Origin: Chloroflexota bacterium
Lineage (GTDB): Bacteria; Chloroflexota; Anaerolineae; Anaerolineales; Villigracilaceae
Direction of reading: 5' to 3'
Assembly: GCA_016234485.1 (NCBI GenBank)
Contig: JACRBL010000026.1
Span: forward strand, 1-64,000
DNA length: 64,000 bases
Both the position numbers and the translations under genes were made by a program. This document shows positions 33,912-42,770 of the stretch, in pieces (positions within the stretch are counted from its first letter, which is position 1; each line of letters starts with the position of its first letter). The notes under the pieces were generated by a model, which was given only the letters and a program-made list of their open reading frames with translations, was not told the DNA's origin and searched no databases.

Positions 33912-36386
33912 TTACAAACTCGGCTCAGGCAGGCTTTCGTGCGCTTTCGTCAGCGCTATCTCGCCATCCTCGCCGACGGTGACCGTGATCGTGTCGCCGT
34001 GGACAAATTCGCCGGAGAGGACGCGTTCGGAGAGCGGATCCTCCACGCGTTGCACGATGACGCGGCGCAGGGGACGCGCGCCGAAATCGGCGTCGAAGCC
34101 CTGGTCGGCCAGCGCGGACAAAGCCTCGTCGGTGGCCGTCAGCGCGAGTTCGTGTTCGACGAGGCGCGCCGCCACCTTGTCCAGTTCGATGCGGACGATC
34201 TGCTGGATGTCGTCCTTGTTCAGCGAGCGGAAGATGATCGTCGCGTCGAGGCGGTTGATAAATTCGGGACGGAAGGCGCGCTTGAGCGATTCGTTCAGCC
34301 GCTTGCGCATCTCATCGTACGAAAGTTTTTCGTCAGTGGCTTCGTCGCGCTTGATCTGGAAACCCAGCCCGGTCTGCTTCTTGATCAAGTCCGCGCCGAT
34401 GTTCGAGGTCATCACGATGATGGCGTTGCGGAAGTCCACCTTGCGGCCTTTCGCGTCGGAGAGATGTCCCTCCTCCATGATCTGCAACAGCATGTTGTGG
34501 ACTTCGGGATGCGCCTTCTCGACCTCATCGAAGACGATAATCGAATACGGACGACGGCGTAGCGCTTCGGTCAATTGACCCGCGTCTTCGTAGCCGATAT
34601 ATCCTGGAGGCGCGCCCACCAGACGGGAGGCCGTGTGCCGCTCCATGAACTCGGACATGTCGAGTTGGATGGCGGCTTCCTCGCTTCCGAACATGAACTT
34701 GGCGAGGGACTTGGTGAGCTCGGTCTTGCCGACGCCTGTCGGGCCGAGGAACATGAACGAGCCGATCGGGCGCTTCGGGTCTTTCAACCCCGCGCGGGCG
34801 CGGCGGACGGCGCGGCTGATCGCCACGATGGCGTCCTCCTGCCCGATGATGGACTTGTGGAGTTCCTCTTCCATCTTGAGCAGGCGTTGGGATTCTTCCT
34901 CCGCGAGTTGCATCAGCGGCACGCCCGTCCACATGGAGACGACTTCGGCGATGTCTTCGGAGGAAACCACGGGGCTGTTGGCGCGGTCCCAAGCCGAGCG
35001 CAGGCGTTCGATCTGGCTTTCGATATCAATGGCTTTTTCTTCCCACTCGCGGATTTCGTCGCTATTGCCTTCCTCTTGAGCGAGCACGCGGTTTTGGCGC
35101 GCGGAGCGCAATTGACCAAACAGGTCTTTCGCGTGTTTCGCGGCGGGACTTTTATACATGCGGACGCGCGACGAAGATTCGTCAATCAAGTCAATGGCCT
35201 TATCGGGCAGGAAGCGCTCGGTCACGTAGCGGGACGAGAGGTTGGCCGCGGCGTTAAGGGCATCATCCGAGATGACGAGGTGATGGTGCTCCTCATACGC
35301 CGAGCGGACGCCCTTGAGAATCTCGATGGTCTCCTCGACGGAGGGTTCGTCCACCTGCACAGGTTGGAAGCGGCGCTCGAGGGCCGCGTCGGATTCGATG
35401 TGTTTGCGATATTCGTCCAGCGTGGTCGCGCCGATCACTTGCAGTTCGCCGCGCGAGAGGGCCGGTTTCAAAATGTTCGCGGCATCCACAGACGAACCTG
35501 CCGCGCCCGCGCCCACCAGCATGTGGACTTCATCTATAAAGAGGATCGCGCCCGATTGCTTGAGTTCGTCAATGATGCGTTTGAGGCGCTCTTCAAACTG
35601 GCCGCGGTACATCGTCCCGGCCACAAGCGAGCCGACGTCGAGCTGGAGCAGGCGCTTGTTCATCAGCGGCGCGGGGACGTCGCCGTCAATGATGCGTTGG
35701 GCCAGGCCTTCCACGATGGCGGTCTTGCCCACGCCCGGTTCGCCGATGAGGGCAGGATTGTTTTTGGTGCGGCGCGCCAGAATTTGAATCACGCGTTCGA
35801 TTTCCATTTGGCGACCGATGACGGGATCGAGTTTCTTCTCTTCGGCCTTGCTCGTCAGGTCGGTGGCGAGCTGATCCACCAGCGGGGTCTTCTGCCCGGG
35901 CTGATTGGGACGCGCGGGTTGGACGGGTCCGGCCGGGGTCGGGGTTGACGCGGACTCGTTGAGGACGCGGCGCGTCTGACGTCGGATCTGGTCGGGCGTC
36001 ACGCCCAGTCGGCGCAAGACATCCAGCGCGGTATTTTCCACGCGCACGAGCGCCAGCAGAATGTGTTCGGTGCCGATATAGTGATGCCCGAGGCGGCGCG
36101 CTTCCTCCACCGCAAACTCCAGCACTTGTTGCGTGTCGGGGGCGAGGTCAATCTTATTCCCGCTGAAACGCCCCGCCGGGGAAACGCGCTCCACCATTTC
36201 GCGCACGCGCGTTGTTTCCAATCCAAGTTCTCTTAAAACGCGGCCTGCCACCCCGCCCTCTTCGTCCGCAAGGCCGAGCAAAAGATGTTCGGTTCCAATA
36301 TTGCTCTGTCGGGAGCGTTCAGCCTCCGTGTGAGCGAGGCTCAAGACGCGGCGAGCCCGTTGCGTAAAGCGTTCCATGCCAGCCAT
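33912..36386 (-). CDS. clpC: ATP-dependent Clp protease ATPase subunit ClpC
   Basis: ClpC unfolds proteins for the ClpP protease. The 824-residue protein has two Clp N repeats ([26 protein letters not shown]), a first AAA+ domain with [13 protein letters not shown], a coiled-coil middle domain, and a second AAA+ domain with [15 protein letters not shown] and the ClpP-docking type loop TGLGFQIK. Order and length match ClpC of Gram-positive-type bacteria. It is a single gene between a hairpin and a promoter region at about 36390-36480. No ctsR or mcsAB genes are adjacent. Confidence 0.94.
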   Translation of the reverse strand: MAGMERFTQRARRVLSLAHTEAERSRQSNIGTEHLLLGLADEEGGVAGRVLRELGLETTRVREMVERVSPAGRFSGNKIDLAPDTQQVLEFAVEEARRLGHHYIGTEHILLALVRVENTALDVLRRLGVTPDQIRRQTRRVLNESASTPTPAGPVQPARPNQPGQKTPLVDQLATDLTSKAEEKKLDPVIGRQMEIERVIQILARRTKNNPALIGEPGVGKTAIVEGLAQRIIDGDVPAPLMNKRLLQLDVGSLVAGTMYRGQFEERLKRIIDELKQSGAILFIDEVHMLVGAGAAGSSVDAANILKPALSRGELQVIGATTLDEYRKHIESDAALERRFQPVQVDEPSVEETIEILKGVRSAYEEHHHLVISDDALNAAANLSSRYVTERFLPDKAIDLIDESSSRVRMYKSPAAKHAKDLFGQLRSARQNRVLAQEEGNSDEIREWEEKAIDIESQIERLRSAWDRANSPVVSSEDIAEVVSMWTGVPLMQLAEEESQRLLKMEEELHKSIIGQEDAIVAISRAVRRARAGLKDPKRPIGSFMFLGPTGVGKTELTKSLAKFMFGSEEAAIQLDMSEFMERHTASRLVGAPPGYIGYEDAGQLTEALRRRPYSIIVFDEVEKAHPEVHNMLLQIMEEGHLSDAKGRKVDFRNAIIVMTSNIGADLIKKQTGLGFQIKRDEATDEKLSYDEMRKRLNESLKRAFRPEFINRLDATIIFRSLNKDDIQQIVRIELDKVAARLVEHELALTATDEALSALADQGFDADFGARPLRRVIVQRVEDPLSERVLSGEFVHGDTITVTVGEDGEIALTKAHESLPEPSL

Positions 36387-36483
36387 AAGTTCTCCAATTC
36401 AGATTCAAGACAAAAACTGTCTGGAAAGATTCTACCAAACATCGGGGCGGAATCCATGTTGGATTTTGATTAGAGTTTGCCTA

Positions 36484-36555
36484 AGGTTTCAGGTTTCAAG
36501 TGTCAAGTTTCACGTTTGAAATGGCCTGAAACCTGGAACCTGAACCGTGAAACGT
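36484..36555. repeat. Period-7 repeat after the MazG-like gene
   Basis: GGTTTCA, GGTTTCA, AGTGTCA, AGTTTCA, CGTTTGA heptamers are followed by complementary TGAAACC, TGGAACC, TGAACCG, TGAAACG units. The array could fold into a long hairpin ending just before the MazG stop. Confidence 0.75.
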
Positions 36556-36556
36556 A

Positions 36557-36895
36557 TTAACGATTATCGCCATCGCCGCGAATTTTGCCGCGTTGTTGAC
36601 GATCGAGCAATTTGGCGATATTGGCCTCGGCCACTTCGTCCAGCGAAATCTCCAACTCGGTGCAGACCTGCGCGAGGTACCACAACACGTCGCCGAGTTC
36701 GGCTTGAAGCGCGGCGCGCGTCTCGGCGCTGATTTCGCCGCCTTTGTCGCGAAACACCTTTTTGAGTTTGCCCGCCACTTCGCCCGCTTCGTTCGCGAGC
36801 CCGAGGGTGGGATAAACGACGGGATGTCCGATGGACGGGTATTGCGCCGTGGCGCGGGATTTGGTTTGATATTCGGAAAATTCCATTTGATTCAC
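36557..36895 (-). CDS. MazG-like nucleotide pyrophosphohydrolase
   Basis: The 112-residue all-alpha protein carries the MazG metal site: LANEAGEVAGKLKK (two glutamates) and LQAELGDVLWYLAQ (E and D), the EExxE..ExxD pattern. Such enzymes hydrolyse NTPs or dNTPs to monophosphates and pyrophosphate, clearing unwanted nucleotides. The length fits the single-domain MazG-like group rather than full MazG. It is alone, with a period-7 repeat right after its stop and the DUF4349 gene diverging upstream. Confidence 0.82.
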   Translation of the reverse strand: MNQMEFSEYQTKSRATAQYPSIGHPVVYPTLGLANEAGEVAGKLKKVFRDKGGEISAETRAALQAELGDVLWYLAQVCTELEISLDEVAEANIAKLLDRQQRGKIRGDGDNR

Positions 36896-37074
36896 CTGTG
36901 GGGATTTCTTTCATTGTACATCCCAAGCGCGGTTCGCGGAAAACAAAAACCCGCCTTGATAAAAACTGCTTGTATTCCCCCCTCTTCCTTTGATATAAAG
37001 AAACGGCAGGAACTTTTACACAAACCCAATCGTCCTTTGGGCGAGAAAACGCCGAATCAAAAGGAGAAGAAGAA

Positions 37075-38037
37075 ATGAAACGCAAACTATCCCTTATTTT
37101 GCTCGTCACATTTTTGCTGACCGCCTGCGGAGCGAAAGCAGAGCCATCGCTTCCTTATGCCGTGGGCGGCAGGGAGGAATCCTACGCGTTCGAAGCGCCC
37201 GCGCCGATGGTGGATTATGGCGCCATGCCGACCATGGTCGCGATGGATGTTGTCGTCGCGGAAAGCGATGTTGCCAACTCCAAGTCAGTGGCGAACACGG
37301 TCGAGCGCATGGTCATCCGCAACGCGGATTTGTCGGTGGTGGTGAAAGACCCCGAAAAATCCATGGAAGAGATCGGCAAGATGGCCGAGGCGATGGGCGG
37401 TTACGTCATCTCGTCCAATCTCTACCAGTCCTACACGCCGAGCGGAAACCCCGTCCCTGAGGCAAGTGTGTCGGTGCGCGTGCCCGCCGAAAAGTTGGAC
37501 GAAGCGTTAAAGAAGATCAAAGACAGCGCGGTGGAAGTCCAGAACGAGACCGTCAGCGGACAGGATGTCACCAGTCAATATGTTGACCTGGAATCGCAAC
37601 TCAAGAATCTCGAAGCCGCCGAAGCGCAACTCGTGGAGATCATGAGCAAGGCCGTGACCACCGAAGATGTGATGAACGTCTTCAACCAACTCACCTCCAT
37701 CCGCGGCCAGATCGAAGTCATCAAAGGCCAGATGAAATATTTTGAAGAGTCTGCCGCGCTCTCGGCTGTCACCGTGCGGTTGGTGGCCGAGGAAGTCATC
37801 CAACCTATCGAAGTGGGCGGCTGGCAGATCAAAGGCTGGGCGCGCGACGCCGTTCAGAGTCTGCTCACCTTCCTGCAAGATTTCACACGCTTCCTCATCG
37901 GCCTGGTTATCAGCGGCTTGCCGAAACTGCTCATCATCGCCATCGTCTTCGGCCTGCCCATCTGGTTAATCGTCCGTGCCGTGCGCAACGCCCGCAAACG
38001 CAAAGCCGCCGCGCAAGCGCCGAAACAGGAAAACTAA
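37075..38037 (+). CDS. DUF4349 lipoprotein
   Basis: The 320-residue protein has a lipobox (LLTACGAK, C19) and the DUF4349 domain: MVIRNADLSVVVKDPEKS, SVSVRVPAEKLDEALK, SQYVDLESQLKNLEAAE and a coiled coil up to about residue 225. A transmembrane helix near 275-300 and a basic tail follow. It is thus held in the membrane at both ends. The family has no known activity. AAGGAGAAG precedes the ATG. A terminator hairpin at 38157-38183 separates it from the transporter genes. Confidence 0.85.
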   Translation: MKRKLSLILLVTFLLTACGAKAEPSLPYAVGGREESYAFEAPAPMVDYGAMPTMVAMDVVVAESDVANSKSVANTVERMVIRNADLSVVVKDPEKSMEEIGKMAEAMGGYVISSNLYQSYTPSGNPVPEASVSVRVPAEKLDEALKKIKDSAVEVQNETVSGQDVTSQYVDLESQLKNLEAAEAQLVEIMSKAVTTEDVMNVFNQLTSIRGQIEVIKGQMKYFEESAALSAVTVRLVAEEVIQPIEVGGWQIKGWARDAVQSLLTFLQDFTRFLIGLVISGLPKLLIIAIVFGLPIWLIVRAVRNARKRKAAAQAPKQEN

Positions 38038-38058
38038 TCTTGGCATCTGCGCCAGTTC

Positions 38059-38133
38059 GCGAGCAGTTGAACTGCGAGCCATTCAGCACACTTGCCCTGG
38101 GCGCAAGCGCCAGGGGTACAACTGCTGAATAAC
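38059..38133. repeat. Left arm of a 75-bp inverted repeat
   Basis: This stretch is matched in reverse by 43906-43980 with three mismatches in 75 bases. It contains smaller palindromes: GCAGTTGAACTGC, CCCTGGGCGCAAGCGCCAGGG with arms CCCTGG/CCAGGG, and ATTCAGCA with TGCTGAAT. The two arms bracket the whole phosphonate-type transporter locus. Confidence 0.85.
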
Positions 38134-38156
38134 ACAAGAAAAACGAATCCAAAAGA

Positions 38157-38183
38157 GTAGAGCGAGATATAATCTCGCTCTAC
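38157..38183 (+). terminator. Terminator before the first binding-protein gene
   Basis: GTAGAGCGAGA and TCTCGCTCTAC form an 11-bp stem with a five-base loop, followed by TTCTTTT. It probably ends the DUF4349 transcript. Confidence 0.7.
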
Positions 38184-38197
38184 TTCTTTTAAACAAC

Positions 38198-39247
38198 ATG
38201 ACTCGACGAATCTTCCTCATCCTCCTCCTGCTGACTTTGACGGCCTGCAACCTTCCGATTGCCGTGCCCGACTCGCCAACGGCGACCGCGACCGCGGCCA
38301 TCGCATCCACCCCGACCGCGGGCCGTGTCGCGACTGCGGCGGCGCTTCCCACGCCCGTGCCAGATATTCCCCTCGGCACAGACGCGAATCCGATCGTCCT
38401 CTCGCTGCCTCCCTCGCGCGAGCAGGCCATCTCCGACGCGGCCCGCGATGTGACGGCGCAACTCTCGCACCTGACGGGACTGGTCATCGTTCCATACGCG
38501 CCCGCCAACTATAAAGAAGCGCTCGACTCGATCCGTGATGAGCGCACGCACATCGCGTTCCTCTCTCCCTTCCCCTACCTGCTTGCCCAGCAAGAATATC
38601 AAACCGACATGGCGCTGGTCACCTCCGTCCTCGGGCGTGACTTGAGCGCGGCGCAGTTCCTCGTCAACCGCGCGCTGGTGGATAAACGCGTCTTCACAGT
38701 TTATTACGACCCCATCACGAAGGCCAATCTCGCCGACGCGTCGGTGGCGCTGAAACAATTTGCCGATAAGAAACCCTGTTGGACCGATCCCTATTCCGCG
38801 ACGGGATACGTGTTGCCGTTTGGTCTGCTCATGGAAAACGGATTGACCGTGAAGCCAGGCGCGTTCGTGCAGGGACATGCCACCGTTATCAAATCGTTGG
38901 TTCAGGATCCCGATGGCTTTATCTGTCAGTTCGGCGTGACCATCGCGGATAATCAGGTCTTCATTGCATCGGGTTACGACGACGCGTCCGAAAAGGTAAA
39001 GATCGTCTGGATGACAGAACCCGTCGTCCCCTTCGATGGGATCGCCTACGCCGCCTCGTTGCCCGACGAGTTGCGCGTCAGCATCAGCGCGGCCTTCCTG
39101 TCCATGATCCAGACCGAGGAGGGCAACGCCGCGTTGCGCGACGCGTTCCAGATAGACGGGCTGAAACTCGCGGACGATACGTTTTATGATCCATTGCGCC
39201 GCGTATTGGCAAATTCGGGACTCTTGCTGTCGGAACTGATTAAGTAA
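38198..39247 (+). CDS. phnD: Phosphonate-type ABC substrate-binding lipoprotein 1
   Basis: The 349-residue lipoprotein (lipobox LTACNLP, C17) has a Thr/Ala-rich linker and then a PhnD-like periplasmic-binding fold: NPIVLSLPPSREQ, LTGLVIVPYAPANYKEAL, HIAFLSPFPYLLAQ, and KKPCWTDPYSATGYVLPFG. It should capture a phosphonate, phosphite or related small anion for the PhnC/PhnE importer; the ligand is unknown. It is about one half identical by eye to the second binding protein 120 bases downstream, so the two are duplicates. Confidence 0.83.
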   Translation: MTRRIFLILLLLTLTACNLPIAVPDSPTATATAAIASTPTAGRVATAAALPTPVPDIPLGTDANPIVLSLPPSREQAISDAARDVTAQLSHLTGLVIVPYAPANYKEALDSIRDERTHIAFLSPFPYLLAQQEYQTDMALVTSVLGRDLSAAQFLVNRALVDKRVFTVYYDPITKANLADASVALKQFADKKPCWTDPYSATGYVLPFGLLMENGLTVKPGAFVQGHATVIKSLVQDPDGFICQFGVTIADNQVFIASGYDDASEKVKIVWMTEPVVPFDGIAYAASLPDELRVSISAAFLSMIQTEEGNAALRDAFQIDGLKLADDTFYDPLRRVLANSGLLLSELIK

Positions 39248-39283
39248 CAAAAATCTTTAAGATGATTGTCTGACAGATTTCAC

Positions 39284-39312
39284 TTGCCACGTTTTTGAAA
39301 GCGCGCTATTAT
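39284..39312 (+). promoter_or_regulatory. Promoter of the second binding-protein gene
   Basis: TTGCCA and TATTAT are separated by exactly 17 bases, about 50 bases upstream of the start codon. The gene can therefore be expressed apart from copy 1. Confidence 0.6.
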
Positions 39313-39365
39313 CAATTCATGCAGGGATATTCCCGCAATCCAACCATCTTCTAGGAGAAGAAAAA

Positions 39366-40406
39366 ATGACCAAGCGACTTTCTGTCCTCTTCGCTCTGCT
39401 CGTGGTGTTCTCGCTGGCGCTTTCCGCCTGCGGACCCGCCGCGACGCCGACCCCCGCTGCGACTGAAGCCCCCGTCGTCACCGAAGCCCCCACCGAACCG
39501 CCCGCGCCCACCCCCACCGAGCCGCCTCCTCCCGCGCTCGGCACCGCTGAGAACCCGCTCATCATGGCCCTGGCCCCCTCCGCCACCACGCAGGAACTGC
39601 AGACCGGCGGCGAGGCGATTGCCGCCAAACTGAGCGAGATGACCGGCCTGACCATCAAGACCGTTGTGCCGACCAACTACGCCGCCATGATCGAAGCCAT
39701 GGGCGCCGAACAGGCTCACATCGGCTGGCTGGCCCCCGTCCAGTACATTGTGGCGCACGGCAAGGGCTACGCTGATGTTGCGCTCGCGACCATCCGCAAT
39801 GGCTCGAACCACTACGGCTTCCAGTACGTTGCCAACGCCGAGGCTGGCTTCACTTCCTACTACGATGCCGCCACCGCCGCCAACACTGCCGATGCGGCCA
39901 CCGCCCTGGCGCAGTTCGCCGACAAGAAGCCCTGCTGGACCGACCCCCTTTCCTCCTCCGGCTACATTCTGCCCTTCGGCCTGCTGACCGAGAATGGCGT
40001 GAAGGTCAAGTCTGGCGCGTGGGTGCAGGGACACCCGACCGTCATCAAGTCGGTCTACCTCAGCCCCAAGGGCGAGATCTGCGACTTCGGCGCGACCTTC
40101 ATTGACGCCCGCTCCAACGTCGCGGCAGACTTCCCCGATGTGAACGACAAGGTCGTGATCATTTGGGTCTCCGAGCCGTTCATCCCGAACGACAACGTCT
40201 CCTTCTCCACCGGCGTCCCCGCTGAACTGCGCGAGAAGATCGCCGCCGCCCTGCTCGAACTTGCCGGCACCGAGGAAGGCATCGCCCTTCTGAAGAGCGG
40301 CGGTTATAGCATCCAGGGCCTCGAAGCCGTGGACGACACCTTCTACGATGAGTTCCGCGTCTACCTCGAAGCCTCTGGCATTGACCCGACGACACTCTTC
40401 AAGTAA
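39366..40406 (+). CDS. phnD: Phosphonate-type ABC substrate-binding lipoprotein 2
   Basis: The 346-residue lipoprotein (lipobox LSACGPA, C22) has a Pro/Thr/Glu-rich linker and a PhnD-like domain: NPLIMALAPSATTQE, EMTGLTIKTVVPTNYAAM, HIGWLAPVQYIV, KKPCWTDPLSSSGYILPFG. Its codon use is strongly biased to C-ending codons compared with all neighbours, which suggests high expression. AGGAGAAG precedes the ATG. A strong terminator follows, leaving it on its own transcript or as the abundant 5' part of the operon. Confidence 0.87.
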   Translation: MTKRLSVLFALLVVFSLALSACGPAATPTPAATEAPVVTEAPTEPPAPTPTEPPPPALGTAENPLIMALAPSATTQELQTGGEAIAAKLSEMTGLTIKTVVPTNYAAMIEAMGAEQAHIGWLAPVQYIVAHGKGYADVALATIRNGSNHYGFQYVANAEAGFTSYYDAATAANTADAATALAQFADKKPCWTDPLSSSGYILPFGLLTENGVKVKSGAWVQGHPTVIKSVYLSPKGEICDFGATFIDARSNVAADFPDVNDKVVIIWVSEPFIPNDNVSFSTGVPAELREKIAAALLELAGTEEGIALLKSGGYSIQGLEAVDDTFYDEFRVYLEASGIDPTTLFK

Positions 40407-40420
40407 ATCAAGTTAGCATC

Positions 40421-40458
40421 AAAAAAGAGGGAGGGCGCTCGCGTCCTCCCTCTTTTTT
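40421..40458 (+). terminator. Terminator between the binding protein and the ATPase gene
   Basis: AAAAAAGAGGGAGG pairs with CCTCCCTCTTTTTT, giving a 14-bp stem with T run. It is 14 bases past the stop of binding protein 2. Confidence 0.85.
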
Positions 40459-40497
40459 CCCTCAAACCCTTTGAAAATCAATACGAGTTTCACGGAT

Positions 40498-40542
40498 GGG
40501 CGAATAGAGCGAATATAATGGAAGCATTCGCGCTATTCGCCC
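40498..40542 (+). promoter_or_regulatory. Inverted repeat with a -10 element, upstream of phnC
   Basis: GGGCGAATAGAGCGAAT (40498-40514) and ATTCGCGCTATTCGCCC (40526-40542) are inverted with one mismatch. A perfect TATAAT (40514-40519) sits in the loop. The units also have a 7-base step. No clear -35 is seen. A regulator binding here would cover the promoter. Confidence 0.5.
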
Positions 40543-40610
40543 GTTCGCGTTAAAAGCAAACCACCATCCTCATTCCATCCACCTCGAGAGAGGGACATAG
40601 AGAGGCATCC

Positions 40611-41372
40611 ATGTTACGAATTCAAAACGTATCGAAAACCTATCCCAACGGCACGCAAGCATTGAAGAACGTCTCCTTCGATATCAAGGAGGGCGAGTTC
40701 ATGGTCGTGATCGGCCTTTCAGGCTCGGGCAAATCCACCCTGCTGCGTTGCATCAACCGCTTGATTGACCCAACCGAGGGGAAAATCCTGTGGGACGATG
40801 TGGACGTCACCGCCGCGCCGCCCGCCGAGCTGCGCCAGATCCGCCGCAAGATTGGCATGGTCTTCCAGCAGTTCAACCTGGTCAAACGTTCGAGCGTGAT
40901 GATGAACGTGCTTTCGGGCCGGCTGGGATACGTGAACCCGTGGACGAGTCTCATCGGCCTGTGGCCGGCGGATGAAAAGAAGCGCGCCATCGAAGCGCTG
41001 ACCCGCGTCGGCATCGCGGACAAAGCGGCGGAACGCGCCGACGCCCTCTCTGGCGGACAGCAACAACGCGTCGGCATCGCCCGCGCGCTCATGCAGGAGC
41101 CGAAGATCATCCTGGCGGATGAACCTGTCGCGAGTCTCGACCCTGTTCTCTCGCATTCCATTTTGCAATATCTGGAACAACTTAATAAAGAGGGCATCAC
41201 CGTCATCTGCTCGTTGCACTTTTTAGACCTCGTCCATCGCTACGCTACGCGCGTGGTGGCGTTGAAAGATGGCGTGAAAGTCTTTGAGGGGTCGGCGCAG
41301 GAAATTGACCGCGCCAAATTCAAAGAGATTTATGGCGAGGAGGCGCAGGAAGTCCGCGCCGCTTCGATGTGA
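40611..41372 (+). CDS. phnC: Phosphonate-type ABC transporter ATP-binding protein
   Basis: The 253-residue ATPase has Walker A GLSGSGKSTLLR, Q loop FQQFNLV, signature LSGGQQQRVGIARAL, Walker B IILADEPVASLD and the switch histidine (CSLHFLD). The NVLSGRLGYVNPW region is typical of PhnC. It powers import with the two permeases downstream. The stop codon overlaps the region of the next gene, indicating an operon. Confidence 0.93.
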   Translation: MLRIQNVSKTYPNGTQALKNVSFDIKEGEFMVVIGLSGSGKSTLLRCINRLIDPTEGKILWDDVDVTAAPPAELRQIRRKIGMVFQQFNLVKRSSVMMNVLSGRLGYVNPWTSLIGLWPADEKKRAIEALTRVGIADKAAERADALSGGQQQRVGIARALMQEPKIILADEPVASLDPVLSHSILQYLEQLNKEGITVICSLHFLDLVHRYATRVVALKDGVKVFEGSAQEIDRAKFKEIYGEEAQEVRAASM

Positions 41373-41380
41373 GGGCGGAT

Positions 41381-42769
41381 ATGTCCAATGAAACGGCAAA
41401 CCGCCGTCCCGTAGGAAGAAGCGGAATCGCGTCGGCGCTGATTCCCGGCCTGGGGCAGGTCCTGCTCGGCGAACGCTATCGCGGCGTCGGCATCCTGCTT
41501 GGTTTTCTCGTCATGCTCGGCACGGTGGTCTGGTACAAAGACCCGCTCTGGTATGCCGCGCCCATTTTGATCTGGCTGTGGAATATTTGGGATGCGGTCA
41601 GCCTGGCGGGCGGGAAGGCGCGCTCCATCCTGTTGCCGGTGGTGATCGGCCTGGCCGCCGCGTATGGAATCGGCTGGCAGGTGGTGGGCATTGATTTTGG
41701 AAACGCCGACCTGAACCGCGCGGCCGCGATTCTGCGGCCGATGGCGCACCCTGATTTTGTTCAGCCGCGGCAGGAACACAACGCCATGTGGGTGAACATT
41801 CAGGTTCCGTGTTCGCCTGAGCCGCCCCTCGCCCGCCGCGAAGACGCCGGGAAGGTGGCGACTGTCCTTCCCGATTGCGGCCCCGTGGGCGAGACGCTCA
41901 TCGTCAACATCAGCGGGATGTGGCCGAACACGGAAACCGAGATCGTCTGGCGCACGCCGATCGGCGACCCGAAGATGGTGGGCGAGGGCGAGGCGCAGAT
42001 GCTGGTGGCGACCACGGACGGGACCGGCTCGCTGACAACGACCCTCCGCGTCCCGACCACCGCGCTGGTGGCCGCGCCCGACCCCACGCTTCCGCAATTC
42101 CATCGCGTATACTTCGATCAATATCGCGCCATCGGCGGCATTGAATTGTCTTATGTGGGCAACGAAGTTTTGAAAGGCGCGCTTGCCACCGTATCCATGG
42201 CCTTGCTTGCCACGGGGTTGGCAATGATCTTTGCCATTCCGCTTTCTTTTCTCGCCGCGCATAACTTGATGAGCGGCAACCCGATCACCTATGCCATTTA
42301 TGTGGCGGTGCGAACCCTGTTCAATATTTTGCGTTCCATCGAATCGCTTATCATCGCCATCGTGTTCGTGGTGATCGTGGGGCTTGGTCCTTTCGCGGGC
42401 ATGTTGGCTCTGGCTGTCCATTCGGTAGCCGCGCTCGGCAAGTTATATTCGGAAGTGATCGAAGGCATTGACGAGGGACCCATCGAGGCGGTCCGCGCCA
42501 CGGGCGCCAACTGGTTGCAGACGGTGCGCTACGCGGTCATCCCGCAGATCGTCCCGCCCTTTACGGCCTTCACCATTTATCGTTGGGATATCAACGTGCG
42601 TTCCGCGACCATTATCGGTTTTGTGGGCGGCGGCGGTATCGGCTTCCTGCTTGTGGAATTGCTGCGAGTGAACGATATGCGCGGCGTCAGCGCGGCGTTT
42701 ATTGCGATCGCGGTGGTTGTCATTGTTCTCGATTATTTCAGCGCCAAACTGCGCGAGAGGTTGGTGTAA
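41381..42769 (+). CDS. phnE: Phosphonate-type ABC permease with extra N-terminal and outside domains
   Basis: The C-terminal 220 residues are a PhnE-like permease with the EAA loop EGPIEAVRATGANWLQT. The protein is 462 residues, far longer than the usual 260-290. Residues 10-105 hold a TM2-like membrane module (GLGQVLLGERYRGVG) and residues 125-230 an outside beta-domain with paired cysteines (VPCSPEPP, DCGPVGET). ATG at 41381 is chosen over GTG at 41369 because GAGG lies six bases upstream. The outside domain may shape contact with the binding proteins. Confidence 0.85.
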   Translation: MSNETANRRPVGRSGIASALIPGLGQVLLGERYRGVGILLGFLVMLGTVVWYKDPLWYAAPILIWLWNIWDAVSLAGGKARSILLPVVIGLAAAYGIGWQVVGIDFGNADLNRAAAILRPMAHPDFVQPRQEHNAMWVNIQVPCSPEPPLARREDAGKVATVLPDCGPVGETLIVNISGMWPNTETEIVWRTPIGDPKMVGEGEAQMLVATTDGTGSLTTTLRVPTTALVAAPDPTLPQFHRVYFDQYRAIGGIELSYVGNEVLKGALATVSMALLATGLAMIFAIPLSFLAAHNLMSGNPITYAIYVAVRTLFNILRSIESLIIAIVFVVIVGLGPFAGMLALAVHSVAALGKLYSEVIEGIDEGPIEAVRATGANWLQTVRYAVIPQIVPPFTAFTIYRWDINVRSATIIGFVGGGGIGFLLVELLRVNDMRGVSAAFIAIAVVVIVLDYFSAKLRERLV

Positions 42770-42770
42770 C

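Noticed and set aside
42702..42770. Longer N terminus for the second permease from 42702
   Set aside because: The added codons lie inside the first permease gene in another frame; the ATG at 42771 follows its stop directly and begins a clear membrane helix.
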